64,000 nucleotides of DNA. Origin: Sphingobacteriaceae bacterium (lineage in GTDB: Bacteria > Bacteroidota > Bacteroidia > B-17B0 > Aurantibacillaceae). Every line of letters starts with the position of its first letter. The first letter of the stretch is position 1. The position numbers and the translations under genes were made by a program. Of this stretch, positions 1 to 8,017 are shown piece after piece. The stretch spans positions 26,767 to 90,766 of the forward strand of contig JADJLA010000012.1 in assembly GCA_016705695.1 (NCBI GenBank), written 5' to 3'. Below the pieces are notes generated by a model that did not search any database, was not told the origin of the DNA, and saw nothing but the letters and a program-made list of their open reading frames with translations.

Positions 1-1
1 A

Positions 2-691
2 TTATATGTAAACAATGTTGTCCTCATTCAACTCTTCCGCCGCAATAAATCTTCCGTATACACGGGCTAATGTGATCACATCTTTCATACAATACGTATT
101 GATCTTTTTAAGATCCTTTTCTTCATAGTAAACTTTACTTACCATGCTTCCATCCATATCGTCTTTCGGTGAAGGGATATTAAAAACATGAGCTAATAAA
201 TTCAAGGAAGTGTAGTTTTTATGATCGCCAAATTTCCATAATTCCATAGTATCCAAATGCTGGATCTCCCAAGGTTTTTTACCCTGGATCTGTAAAATTT
301 TCGGAAGCTTCAGCCCATTAACCAAAAACCTTCGGCATAAAAAAGGATAATCAAATTCCTTCCCATTATGCGCACATAAGCAATGCTCTTTTTTATTAAA
401 GTATTTGTTTGCCAAGTCATAAAATTCAGTCAATATTTTTTTCTCATCATCACCCGAAATACATTTCACTCTGAATTCTTTGCCATTGTAATAGCCTAGT
501 CCAATGCTAATTACCTTGGCAAATTCCGCAAAGATGCCTGCTTTGCCATAATGTTGCTCTGCCGAAATATCTTTACTATACTGCCATTTTGTATCCCACA
601 AATTGCGAGTATCTGGCCGTAATTCCTCATACTTATAGGTTTGAGGAACAGTTTCAATGTCGATAAATAAAATGTGTTTCAATTCGTCCAT
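2..691 (-). CDS. PolB-like DEDDy 3'-5' exonuclease
   Basis: A 229-residue protein that looks like a stand-alone DnaQ/RNase H-fold 3'-5' exonuclease of the predicted PolB-like family. Motif I is FIDIET near the N-terminus (acidic D11 and E13), motif II lies in AHNGKEFDYPFL at about 107-118, and motif III is YCMKD at about 202-206, so the tyrosine-type DEDDy catalytic set is present. No polymerase domain is attached, so it is probably a free nuclease for DNA or RNA ends; the substrate cannot be read from sequence. The stop codon lies at the very edge of the window, but the frame is complete. It is divergent from the AAA+ gene, with about 100 AT-rich bases between them. Confidence 0.8.
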   Translation of the reverse strand: MDELKHILFIDIETVPQTYKYEELRPDTRNLWDTKWQYSKDISAEQHYGKAGIFAEFAKVISIGLGYYNGKEFRVKCISGDDEKKILTEFYDLANKYFNKKEHCLCAHNGKEFDYPFLCRRFLVNGLKLPKILQIQGKKPWEIQHLDTMELWKFGDHKNYTSLNLLAHVFNIPSPKDDMDGSMVSKVYYEEKDLKKINTYCMKDVITLARVYGRFIAAEELNEDNIVYI

Positions 692-795
692 ATGTTAAAT
701 TAAGTTGAGGGCTAAATTATAAATTTTTAAATTATTAAAATCACTGTAAATTTAGAATGCTAAATATTTAAAACAAAGAACTATTTTTAAGTAAG

Positions 796-3420
796 ATGGA
801 AAAACGATTTAAATTAAAGGGCCTCAATACATTTGCGAGCAATGAGTGGATGGCAAATTCGGCAAAACGTTACCGTAGTAGTTTTGATAAGGAAGAAGTA
901 GATTATGTGCGCTGCGAAGTGGCTATATATAATAAATTGTTCGACGAAGAGGACTGGACGGCAAAACTTACGCTGAAGGCTGTTGACGAGAAAGGAACTA
1001 AAGAACATTGTAGTTTAGAAGAGAACATCACAGTAAAAAAAGAAAAGAATATTTTTTATTTTAAGAATGGTTGGGGAAATGCAACCATCGGCGAGTTTTG
1101 GAATAAAGGTTCGTACAAATGGCAGGCGTATATTGATGGTGTAATGATAGGTGAAAAATTATTTCATATCAACGAAGTAGGAAAGGTAACCAATAAGCAC
1201 AATCCGTATTTTACAATCGAACATATTAAATTATTTGAAGGCGATTCAAACGGCTGGCAACAACGCAATCGAAAATATTTAAAGACATTCAATAAAAAAT
1301 CGACCCGATATATTTGGACAGAGATCAAATTCAAAAATCTTACAGCTCAGGATTATAATTACGAGTTTTATTTGAATTATTTTGATGATGCGGGCCAACC
1401 CAAGGCAAGTGTTTTGCATGCAGCTTATATGGGCGATAACCGCGCTGATTTTAGTTATTATATTGAACGTGGTTGGGGAACTGAAGATGGCGGAACTTGG
1501 GTTGATGATAAATATACGCTGGAAGTTGTATTTAATGATGTGTTGGTTGGAGCTGTATCTTTTAATTGTGCCGACGCAGATGAAGAAGGTGAATTGGAAT
1601 TGATCAAAAATATTGAACAAACATTAGCAGTTGGAACAGCAGGTTCGGAGGTTAAGAAAAACGTAATTGACAATGGAGATACAAAAACATTGGATGAATT
1701 ATTGGCCGAGTTGGATGGATTAATTGGCTTGGAAGGCGTAAAAAAATCAATACGCGAGAACATCACTTATTTGAATTTCACAAAGGTTCGTCGCGAAAAG
1801 GGATTTGAGGATAATGATAAACTATCGCTGCACAGTATTTTTACCGGAAATCCTGGAACAGGTAAAACAACCATTGTAAAAATGTTAGGTAAGATCTACC
1901 AAAAAATGGGATTGCTTACAAAGGGACATGTTGTAGAAGTTGACCGCGCATCCTTGGTTGGTGAATTTATAGGACAAACAGCACCTAAAACAAAAAAAGC
2001 GATTGATAGTGCTCGCGGAGGAATTTTATTTATTGACGAAGCATATTCGTTGGCAAGAACGGATGATGATAGCAAGGACTTTGGAAAGGAAGTTATTGAA
2101 ACCCTATTGAAAGAGATGAGTGATGGTCCTGGTGATATTGCCATTATTGGTGCAGGGTATCCAAAAGAAATGAAGACATTCATTGAAAGTAATCCGGGAT
2201 TAAAATCGCGCTTTACACAATATTTCCATTTTGAGGATTATTTGCCTGATGAGTTATATCAAATTGCAATGTATTCCGCAAAGAATAGGCAAGTTGGTTT
2301 TGCAAAGGATGCTGAAGATTATTTAAAAGAACAATTAACGGAAGCTTATCGTAAGCGTGATGAAAGTTTTGGAAATGCACGTTTTGTGAATGCATTGGTT
2401 GACGAGGCAAAAATGGATATGGGATTGCGCTTAATGAAAGCGCCGGATATGAATGCGCTTACTAACGAGGAACTTTCTACAATTACCCTCGAAGACTTAC
2501 GTGTAGGATTTTTGGCAGAGCAAAAGAAGAAGCTTAAGTTGGTGATCAATGACAAGGAATTGCAATTGGCCTTGAGTGAATTGAATGAGTTGATAGGTTT
2601 AGATAAAGTGAAGGAAGATATTAATGAGATGGTGAAGCTGATCCGCTTTTATAATGAAACCGGAAAAGATGTGGTGAATAAATTCTCATTACATACTGTA
2701 TTTACCGGCAATCCTGGAACAGGAAAAACAACGGTGGCACGCATCATGGCAAAAATTTATAAAGCCCTTGGTGTTTTAGAACGTGGACAGTGTGTAGAAG
2801 TTGATCGTGAAGGGTTGGTAGCAGGGTATGTTGGACAAACCGCCATTAAAACTGCCGAGAAGATCGAAGAGGCTATGGGCGGTATTTTATTTATTGACGA
2901 AGCTTACGCCTTAGCAAATGTTTCTGCCTCTCATGATTTTGGTGCCGAAGCAATTCAAGTAATTTTAAAGCGCATGGAAGATCAACGCGGAAAATTTGGC
3001 GTTATCGTTGCGGGCTATCCGCAAAACATGCATCAGTTCATCGAAAGTAATCCTGGCTTTAAATCGCGTTTTGATAAAACATTCTTATTTGAAGATTATG
3101 CGCCGGAACAATTGCTAACCATTGCACATAATTTATTAAAGCAAGAAGGATTGAAGGCATCTCCGCAAGCATCGGAGCATATGCAAAATTACTTAACTGC
3201 TTTATATGAAAAACGCGATAATCATTTTGGAAACGCGCGCACGGTGAGGCAAATGGTTGGCGGCGTGGTTAAAAAACAAAACTTACGATTGGCCGCTATG
3301 GATGTGAGCAAACGAACGGCTGCAGAATTGGAAGTATTATCAATTGATGATGTGAAACATTTGGAAGTTGGTCAAACGGAGAATAAACAAACTTTAGGAT
3401 TTAGATTAGGTGGAAAGTGA
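796..3420 (+). CDS. Double CbxX/CfqX-type AAA+ ATPase with duplicated beta-rich N-terminus
   Basis: An 874-residue soluble protein with two complete AAA+ modules of the CbxX/CfqX/SpoVK type. Module 1 has Walker A GNPGTGKTT at about residue 351, Walker B ILFIDEAYSLA and an arginine-finger region NPGLKSRF. Module 2 repeats these at about residue 638 (GNPGTGKTT, ILFIDEAYALA, NPGFKSRF). The first 290 residues are not AAA+. They appear to hold two related aromatic-rich beta domains (about 1-130 and 135-270), each with a W-G aromatic motif (FKNGWGNATIGEFW; YIERGWGTEDGGTW) and a closing V-G segment. Such ATPases remodel protein assemblies (Rubisco activase CbxX, EccA); the partner here is unknown. 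The gene stands alone and is followed by a REP-like hairpin element. Confidence 0.85.
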   Translation: MEKRFKLKGLNTFASNEWMANSAKRYRSSFDKEEVDYVRCEVAIYNKLFDEEDWTAKLTLKAVDEKGTKEHCSLEENITVKKEKNIFYFKNGWGNATIGEFWNKGSYKWQAYIDGVMIGEKLFHINEVGKVTNKHNPYFTIEHIKLFEGDSNGWQQRNRKYLKTFNKKSTRYIWTEIKFKNLTAQDYNYEFYLNYFDDAGQPKASVLHAAYMGDNRADFSYYIERGWGTEDGGTWVDDKYTLEVVFNDVLVGAVSFNCADADEEGELELIKNIEQTLAVGTAGSEVKKNVIDNGDTKTLDELLAELDGLIGLEGVKKSIRENITYLNFTKVRREKGFEDNDKLSLHSIFTGNPGTGKTTIVKMLGKIYQKMGLLTKGHVVEVDRASLVGEFIGQTAPKTKKAIDSARGGILFIDEAYSLARTDDDSKDFGKEVIETLLKEMSDGPGDIAIIGAGYPKEMKTFIESNPGLKSRFTQYFHFEDYLPDELYQIAMYSAKNRQVGFAKDAEDYLKEQLTEAYRKRDESFGNARFVNALVDEAKMDMGLRLMKAPDMNALTNEELSTITLEDLRVGFLAEQKKKLKLVINDKELQLALSELNELIGLDKVKEDINEMVKLIRFYNETGKDVVNKFSLHTVFTGNPGTGKTTVARIMAKIYKALGVLERGQCVEVDREGLVAGYVGQTAIKTAEKIEEAMGGILFIDEAYALANVSASHDFGAEAIQVILKRMEDQRGKFGVIVAGYPQNMHQFIESNPGFKSRFDKTFLFEDYAPEQLLTIAHNLLKQEGLKASPQASEHMQNYLTALYEKRDNHFGNARTVRQMVGGVVKKQNLRLAAMDVSKRTAAELEVLSIDDVKHLEVGQTENKQTLGFRLGGK

Positions 3421-3428
3421 TAGGGAAG

Positions 3429-3481
3429 CCCATCCCCCTCTTTGAGGGGGTGGATTCTGCGTAAGCAGAAGATGGGGGAGG
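3429..3481. repeat. REP-like double stem-loop
   Basis: Intergenic GC-rich palindromic element just after the AAA+ gene. It contains hairpin 1 (ccccctc/tttg/aggggg), then hairpin 2 (ttctgc/gtaa/gcagaa), then gatgggggagg, which can alternatively pair with the opening catccccctc. The same architecture, two hairpins closed by a G-rich tail, recurs at 27901-27938. It resembles RAYT-mobilised REP elements, but no RAYT transposase is in the window. Confidence 0.55.
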
Positions 3482-3527
3482 AAAGAAAATCGACATCTAA
3501 ACATGAACATAACTTCAATTACGAAAA

Positions 3528-3869
3528 GTGGTAAATAAAACAAAAAAACTTCCGCACAAGAAACACTTTTTCACCAGTCTGTTCAGGAGTGCATCTTTTG
3601 CCTTGATATTTATTGTATTCTCTTTGGGCATTGGTGCAATTGGTTACCATATTTATTTTCAATTACCTTGGGTTGATAGCTTTTACAATGCCAGTTTAAT
3701 TTTAACGGGAATGGGCCCTGTAGATAAAGCCCCTGATGATTCTGCGAAAATTTTCGCATCCATTTATTCTATTTATAGCGGTGTTGCGTTTTTAACTAGT
3801 GTTGCTGTTTTGTTTAGTCCCGTGTTTCATCGATTCTTGCATAAGTTTAGATTGGATGTAGAAGAGTAG
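3528..3869 (+). CDS. Two-helix channel-like membrane protein with TGMGP pore signature
   Basis: A 113-residue protein with a basic N-terminus, a first membrane helix (about 20-45), a re-entrant segment and a second helix (about 78-100), ending in a charged tail. The layout matches a two-TM potassium channel pore. DSFYNASLILTGMGPVDKAP aligns with the pore of the K+ channel at 46-47 kb (DAFYMTIITVATVGYGEVAP), but the TVGYG filter is replaced by LTGMGP. I read it as an uncharacterised pore-loop relative; K+ selectivity is doubtful. The start is GTG, and no in-frame ATG is available upstream because of stops. Function not established. Confidence 0.6.
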   Translation: MVNKTKKLPHKKHFFTSLFRSASFALIFIVFSLGIGAIGYHIYFQLPWVDSFYNASLILTGMGPVDKAPDDSAKIFASIYSIYSGVAFLTSVAVLFSPVFHRFLHKFRLDVEE

Positions 3870-3903
3870 TTTTTTAAAGTAAATTCTTCTATTTTTAAAT
3901 AAA

Positions 3904-4103
3904 TCATTTCTTTATCGACCCTAATATTCCCAAAGCTAAAACCATAGCAAGGTTATAACGCTCATCGGCATTCCGGTTTATTACTTTTCGAGAAAAGACT
4001 AATTAAGGCAAAAAGAGCTGTGTAATTCCTTGATCTTTCATGAATTTAAGCCACTAGATCAATTAATTAATTGATTAGGTGATGAATCCATAGTTTTCGC
4101 CAT
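3904..4103 (-). pseudogene. Possible decayed gene remnant in the 390-base gap
   Basis: The stretch 3870-4259 has no intact gene. On the minus strand an ATG at 4103 opens MAKTMDSSPNQLIN and stops. A second piece begins MKDQGITQLF, and after apparent frame changes a protein-like tail (VINRNADERYNL, then AMVLALGILGSIKK) runs to a stop at 3904. The pieces are in different frames but in consistent order, which suggests a small eroded membrane-protein gene. Composition alone could mislead, so this is tentative. The rest of the gap is AT-rich leader for the next operon. Confidence 0.25.
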
Positions 4104-4259
4104 ACCAAGACCTTCGTTTTTTGTACGAATTTAGGTATAAAAATAACAGTCATTTTGCGCTTAATTATTATTAATATTTGCTTGGAAGTAATGCCGAATA
4201 TTTACATATTTGTCAGGAAAATTTTACAGAAAAACATCGCTCATTAAAATAATTACACC

Positions 4260-6059
4260 TTGAAACCAACCAACATTAAAGACCCTGAATATTTCCATAA
4301 AGTGGTCGACTGCCAATACGCATGTCCTGCGCATACACCCGTTCCTGAATACATCCGACTTATTGCTGCCGGAGATTACACCGGAGCTTATATGATCAAT
4401 TGGGATTCGAACGTTTTCCCTGGAGTATTAGGAAGAACGTGTGATCGCCCTTGCGAACCTGCCTGCCGTCGCGGACGTGTAGATGAAGAGCCGGTTGCCA
4501 TTTGCCGACTTAAACGTGTTGCTGCAGATAATGCGGATAAAGACGATGTAAAAAATTTAATGCCAAAAGGTCCATTCAAGTCAAATGGTAAAAAAGTTGC
4601 ATTGATCGGCGGAGGCCCTGCTTCATTAACCGTTGCTCGAGATCTTGCACCGTTAGGATACGAATTGCATTTATTTGACGAACAGAAAAAGGGCGGTGGA
4701 TTTATGCGCAGTCAGATCCCTTCTTTCCGATTACCGGAAACTGTATTAGATCAAGAAGTAAATTATATTTTAGATCTGGGAATTCACTCACACTTTAATC
4801 ATTATGTAAAAAGCATGAAAGATGAAGTGTTAAGTAAAGATTATGATGCTGTTTTTGTTGGTACAGGAGCGCCGCGCGGAAGAGATCTACCTGATCTACC
4901 GGGCCGAAAAGAGGGTGCGGCAAATATTCACCTTGGAATTAATTGGTTAGCAAGTGTTGCTTTTGAACACACAACTAAGGTCGGAAAAAAAGTTATTGTT
5001 TTAGGAGGTGGAAATACTGCGATGGATTGTTGCAGAACTGCACGTCGCTTAGGCGGAACTCAAGTAAAGGTTGTTGTACGTTCTCCTTTTGCAGAAATGA
5101 AAGCTTCTCCTTGGGAAAAAGAAGATGCAGCGCATGAAGATATTCCCATCATTGATAATCACGTTCCAAAAACATTTGTTGTTGAGAATGGTGTATTAAA
5201 AGGAATGACCTTTGAAAAAGTAACTGCTGTTTACGAAGGCGGAAAAAGAAAATTAGTTCCTGTTGGTGGTGATGATGTTTTTATTGAAGCTGACGATGTG
5301 TTGATCGCTGTTGGACAAGAGAATAGTTTTCCGTGGATAGAACGTGACCTAGGAATTGAATTTGATAAGTGGGAAATGCCAACTGTGAATGAAAAAACAT
5401 TTGTGTCAACAAATCCTAAAGTGTTTTTTGGAGGTGACGCAGCTTGGGGACCTAAAAACGTAATTACCGCAGTTGCTCACGGCCATCAGGCAGCTGTTTC
5501 AATAAATAATTTTTGTAATGGTATTGATCTAAATAAGCGTCTAGATCCAATGGTGAATCTTGTAAGTCAAAAAATGGGAATTCACGAATGGAGTTACGAT
5601 AGTGAAGTGGCAAGTGATGAGCGCTATGTTGTGCCTCAAGCCGATAAAAAAGTAACGCTTTCAAATAGAAAAAAAGAAGTTGAATTAGGATTTGATCGTT
5701 TAACAGGGTTTAAAGAAGCAGAACGTTGTTTAAATTGTGATGTTCAAACTGTATTTACCGAAACTAAATGTATTGAGTGCGATGCTTGTATGGATGTTTG
5801 TCCTACAGCTTGTATCACGTTCACTGAAAATGCGGAAGAAGAAAATGATCTACGTAGCAAGTTAAAGATGCCTGCAACAAATAAAACACAAGATCTTTAT
5901 GTGTCGGATGTTCTTCCTACAAAAAGAGTAATGATTAAAGATGAAAACGTTTGTTTGCATTGTGGATTATGCGCCGAACGTTGCCCAACAGCTGCTTGGG
6001 ATATGCAAAAATTCTTCTACAACGTAACTAAAACACATACAGGATGTCAAAAAAGCTAA
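4260..6059 (+). CDS. GltD-like NAD(P)H:Fe-S flavoprotein with C-terminal ferredoxin domain
   Basis: A 599-residue protein of the glutamate synthase small-subunit family. In order: an N-terminal Fe-S domain with cysteine clusters (CQYACPAH; CDRPCEPAC), an FAD-binding motif GGGPAS at about 120, an NAD(P)H-binding motif LGGGNTAMDCC at about 246, and two C-terminal 4Fe-4S motifs (CIECDACMDVCP at about 503; CLHCGLCAERCP at about 566). The fused ferredoxin domain plus its place directly upstream of a 2-oxoacid:ferredoxin oxidoreductase suggest that it moves electrons between NAD(P)H and the Fe-S centres of that enzyme, rather than serving glutamate synthase (inference). The start is TTG: an in-frame stop lies 15 bases upstream and the next ATG is about 44 codons in. 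The last codons overlap the ATG of a lysine-rich leader ORF. Confidence 0.8.
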   Translation: MKPTNIKDPEYFHKVVDCQYACPAHTPVPEYIRLIAAGDYTGAYMINWDSNVFPGVLGRTCDRPCEPACRRGRVDEEPVAICRLKRVAADNADKDDVKNLMPKGPFKSNGKKVALIGGGPASLTVARDLAPLGYELHLFDEQKKGGGFMRSQIPSFRLPETVLDQEVNYILDLGIHSHFNHYVKSMKDEVLSKDYDAVFVGTGAPRGRDLPDLPGRKEGAANIHLGINWLASVAFEHTTKVGKKVIVLGGGNTAMDCCRTARRLGGTQVKVVVRSPFAEMKASPWEKEDAAHEDIPIIDNHVPKTFVVENGVLKGMTFEKVTAVYEGGKRKLVPVGGDDVFIEADDVLIAVGQENSFPWIERDLGIEFDKWEMPTVNEKTFVSTNPKVFFGGDAAWGPKNVITAVAHGHQAAVSINNFCNGIDLNKRLDPMVNLVSQKMGIHEWSYDSEVASDERYVVPQADKKVTLSNRKKEVELGFDRLTGFKEAERCLNCDVQTVFTETKCIECDACMDVCPTACITFTENAEEENDLRSKLKMPATNKTQDLYVSDVLPTKRVMIKDENVCLHCGLCAERCPTAAWDMQKFFYNVTKTHTGCQKS

Positions 6060-6133
6060 AGAAAAAAGTAACTAAGAAGGTAACTAAGAAGGTGGTAAAG
6101 AGATCTGTTAAGGTTGCGAGCAAAAAAGCATAA
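6044..6133 (+). other. Lysine-rich leader ORF, likely frame-broken N-terminus of korA
   Basis: ATG at 6044 overlaps the end of the upstream gene and opens 29 codons that are almost all K, V and T, with runs such as KKVTKKV, before TAA at 6131. The next frame continues the same composition without a break (KKVAKKAPVKKATKKV) into korA. One extra A in the A6 run at 6122-6127 would fuse both into one frame. Either the tail starts here and the sequence carries a one-base deletion or slippage site, or translation restarts at GTG 6157. Confidence 0.5.
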
Positions 6134-6156
6134 AAAAGGTTGCTAAAAAAGCACCT

Positions 6157-8016
6157 GTGAAAAAAGCCACAAAAAAAGTGACTGCAAAAGTGATCAACAA
6201 AAGTAAATTGAATGATTTTGTTATCCGATTTGCTAACGTTAACGGAACCGGTTCGGCAAGTGCGAATTTTTTGTTTACAAAGGCAATTTTCCGCATGGGA
6301 ATTCCTGTAACACCAAAAAATATTTTCCCTTCTAATATTCAGGGCTTACCAACATGGTACGAAGTACGCGTAAGCGAAAAAGGATATTTAGGACGCAGAG
6401 AAGGCATTGATCTTATGGTGGCCGTTAATCCACAAAGCATGCTTACGGATGTGAAGTCGGTAAGAAAAGGCGGATATTTTTTATTTGATAGTTCAAAGCC
6501 ATTGCATTCTCAGTATCACCGAGCCGACATTAATTATATTGGTATTCCTTTAATGCAGATCTGTAACGAAGCATATACTGATGCACGTCAACGTCAATTA
6601 TTCAAGAACATAGTTTATGTTGGAGCATTAATAGCTTTATTAGACATTGAATTTGGCGTAGTGGAAGGACTTTTAGCAGAGCAATTCAAAGGAAAAGAAA
6701 AATTAATTCCAATGAACGTAAAAGCATTACAACTGGGAATGGATTACGTAAAAGCAAATTTCAAATACCCTTTAGATATTCGCGTTGAAAGAAGAAACCT
6801 TGTAAAGGATTGGATCATGATGGAAGGTAACGCTGCCTGTGGTTTAGGAGCAGTTTATGGTGGTGCAACGTTTGCAGCTTGGTATCCTATTACACCGTCT
6901 ACTTCTGTTGTTGAAGGCTTTAGCGATTTTGCTGCTGAATTCCGTGTAGATAAAGTTACCGGCAAAAAAAATGTAGCTATTGTACAAGCAGAAGATGAGT
7001 TAGCTGCCATTGGAATGGTGATAGGTGCAAATTGGAATGGAGCTCGTTCATTTACGGCAACAAGCGGACCGGGTTTATCATTAATGAATGAATTTTTGGG
7101 CTTAGCATATTTTGCTGAGATACCAACTGTATTGGTGGATGTACAACGTACCGGTCCATCAACTGGTATGCCAACAAGAACGCAGCAATCAGATATTTTA
7201 GAAGGAGCCTACGCTTCGCACGGAGACACAAAACATGTTATGCTTTTCCCGTCAACCCCAAAGGAATGTTTTGATCTAACTGCCGATTCGTTTGACCTGG
7301 CAGAAGGATTACAAACGCCAATTATTGTAATGACAGATCTTGATCTGGGAATGAATGATCATATGACACCACCGTTGGTTTGGGATGACAAACGTGAATA
7401 CAAACGCGGAAAAGTTTTGGACGCTGAGGCCCTTGAGAAAATCGAAAAATTTGGCCGTTACTTAGATGTGGATAAAGACGGTATTACGTATCGCACAATT
7501 CCGGGAACGCATCCATCTAAAGGTTCATTTTTTACACGCGGTACTTCGCGCGATGAATACGCGGTTTACACAGAAGATAGTGGTTCGTACCAACGCAACA
7601 TGGATCGCTTGATGGTAAAATGGGGTACAGCAAAAAAAATGGTGCCCGCGCCACAAGTATATCAAAAATCAAATAAGTCTGAGAATGGAATTTTATTTTT
7701 CGGCACATCTCAATACGCGGCCGAAGAAGCAATGGATATTTTAAAAGAGCAAGGAAAACCGGTTGATGCCATTCGTTTAAAAGCTTTCCCTTTCAATAAA
7801 ACGGTTGAAGATTTTATTAATTCACACAAACGCATTTTTGTTATTGAACAAAATCGTGATGCGCAAATGAAAAGTTTGTTGATGATCGAATTACAAACGA
7901 ATCCTGCTAAATTGATCTCGGTTTTAAATTATAATGGATTACCTATCACTGCCGATAATATTCTAACGCAGATGAGCAATTATTTATCAAGTTCTAAAAA
8001 ATTAAAAAAGGCATAA
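6157..8016 (+). CDS. korA: 2-oxoacid:ferredoxin oxidoreductase, fused gamma-alpha subunit
   Basis: A 619-residue subunit of a CoA-dependent 2-oxoacid:ferredoxin oxidoreductase, most like the two-subunit 2-oxoglutarate type. Residues about 20-200 form the gamma domain (FANVNGTGSASANFLFTKA). The alpha/PYR domain follows from about 220, with AAWYPITPSTSVVEGF and TSGPGLSLMNEF, the signature loops of the PFOR alpha family, and a transketolase C-like end. Fusion of gamma to alpha is usual for this class. Unusual is the lysine/alanine/valine-rich N-terminal tail, which extends upstream in another frame (see 6044-6133). The annotated GTG start is therefore uncertain. The gene is followed one base later by korB, indicating one transcript. 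Substrate preference (2-oxoglutarate against other 2-oxoacids) is inferred from architecture only. Confidence 0.85.
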   Translation: MKKATKKVTAKVINKSKLNDFVIRFANVNGTGSASANFLFTKAIFRMGIPVTPKNIFPSNIQGLPTWYEVRVSEKGYLGRREGIDLMVAVNPQSMLTDVKSVRKGGYFLFDSSKPLHSQYHRADINYIGIPLMQICNEAYTDARQRQLFKNIVYVGALIALLDIEFGVVEGLLAEQFKGKEKLIPMNVKALQLGMDYVKANFKYPLDIRVERRNLVKDWIMMEGNAACGLGAVYGGATFAAWYPITPSTSVVEGFSDFAAEFRVDKVTGKKNVAIVQAEDELAAIGMVIGANWNGARSFTATSGPGLSLMNEFLGLAYFAEIPTVLVDVQRTGPSTGMPTRTQQSDILEGAYASHGDTKHVMLFPSTPKECFDLTADSFDLAEGLQTPIIVMTDLDLGMNDHMTPPLVWDDKREYKRGKVLDAEALEKIEKFGRYLDVDKDGITYRTIPGTHPSKGSFFTRGTSRDEYAVYTEDSGSYQRNMDRLMVKWGTAKKMVPAPQVYQKSNKSENGILFFGTSQYAAEEAMDILKEQGKPVDAIRLKAFPFNKTVEDFINSHKRIFVIEQNRDAQMKSLLMIELQTNPAKLISVLNYNGLPITADNILTQMSNYLSSSKKLKKA

Positions 8017-8017
8017 T

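Noticed and set aside
4185..4215. Promoter of the GltD-korAB operon (aatatttg and catatttg)
   Set aside because: Both lack the TA at the start of the TAnnTTTG element and have no TTTG at the right distance.
6122..6137. Programmed -1 frameshift signal in korA leader
   Set aside because: The A6 runs do not form a good in-frame X-XXY-YYZ heptamer and no downstream stem-loop is obvious; an indel or alternative start explains it more simply.
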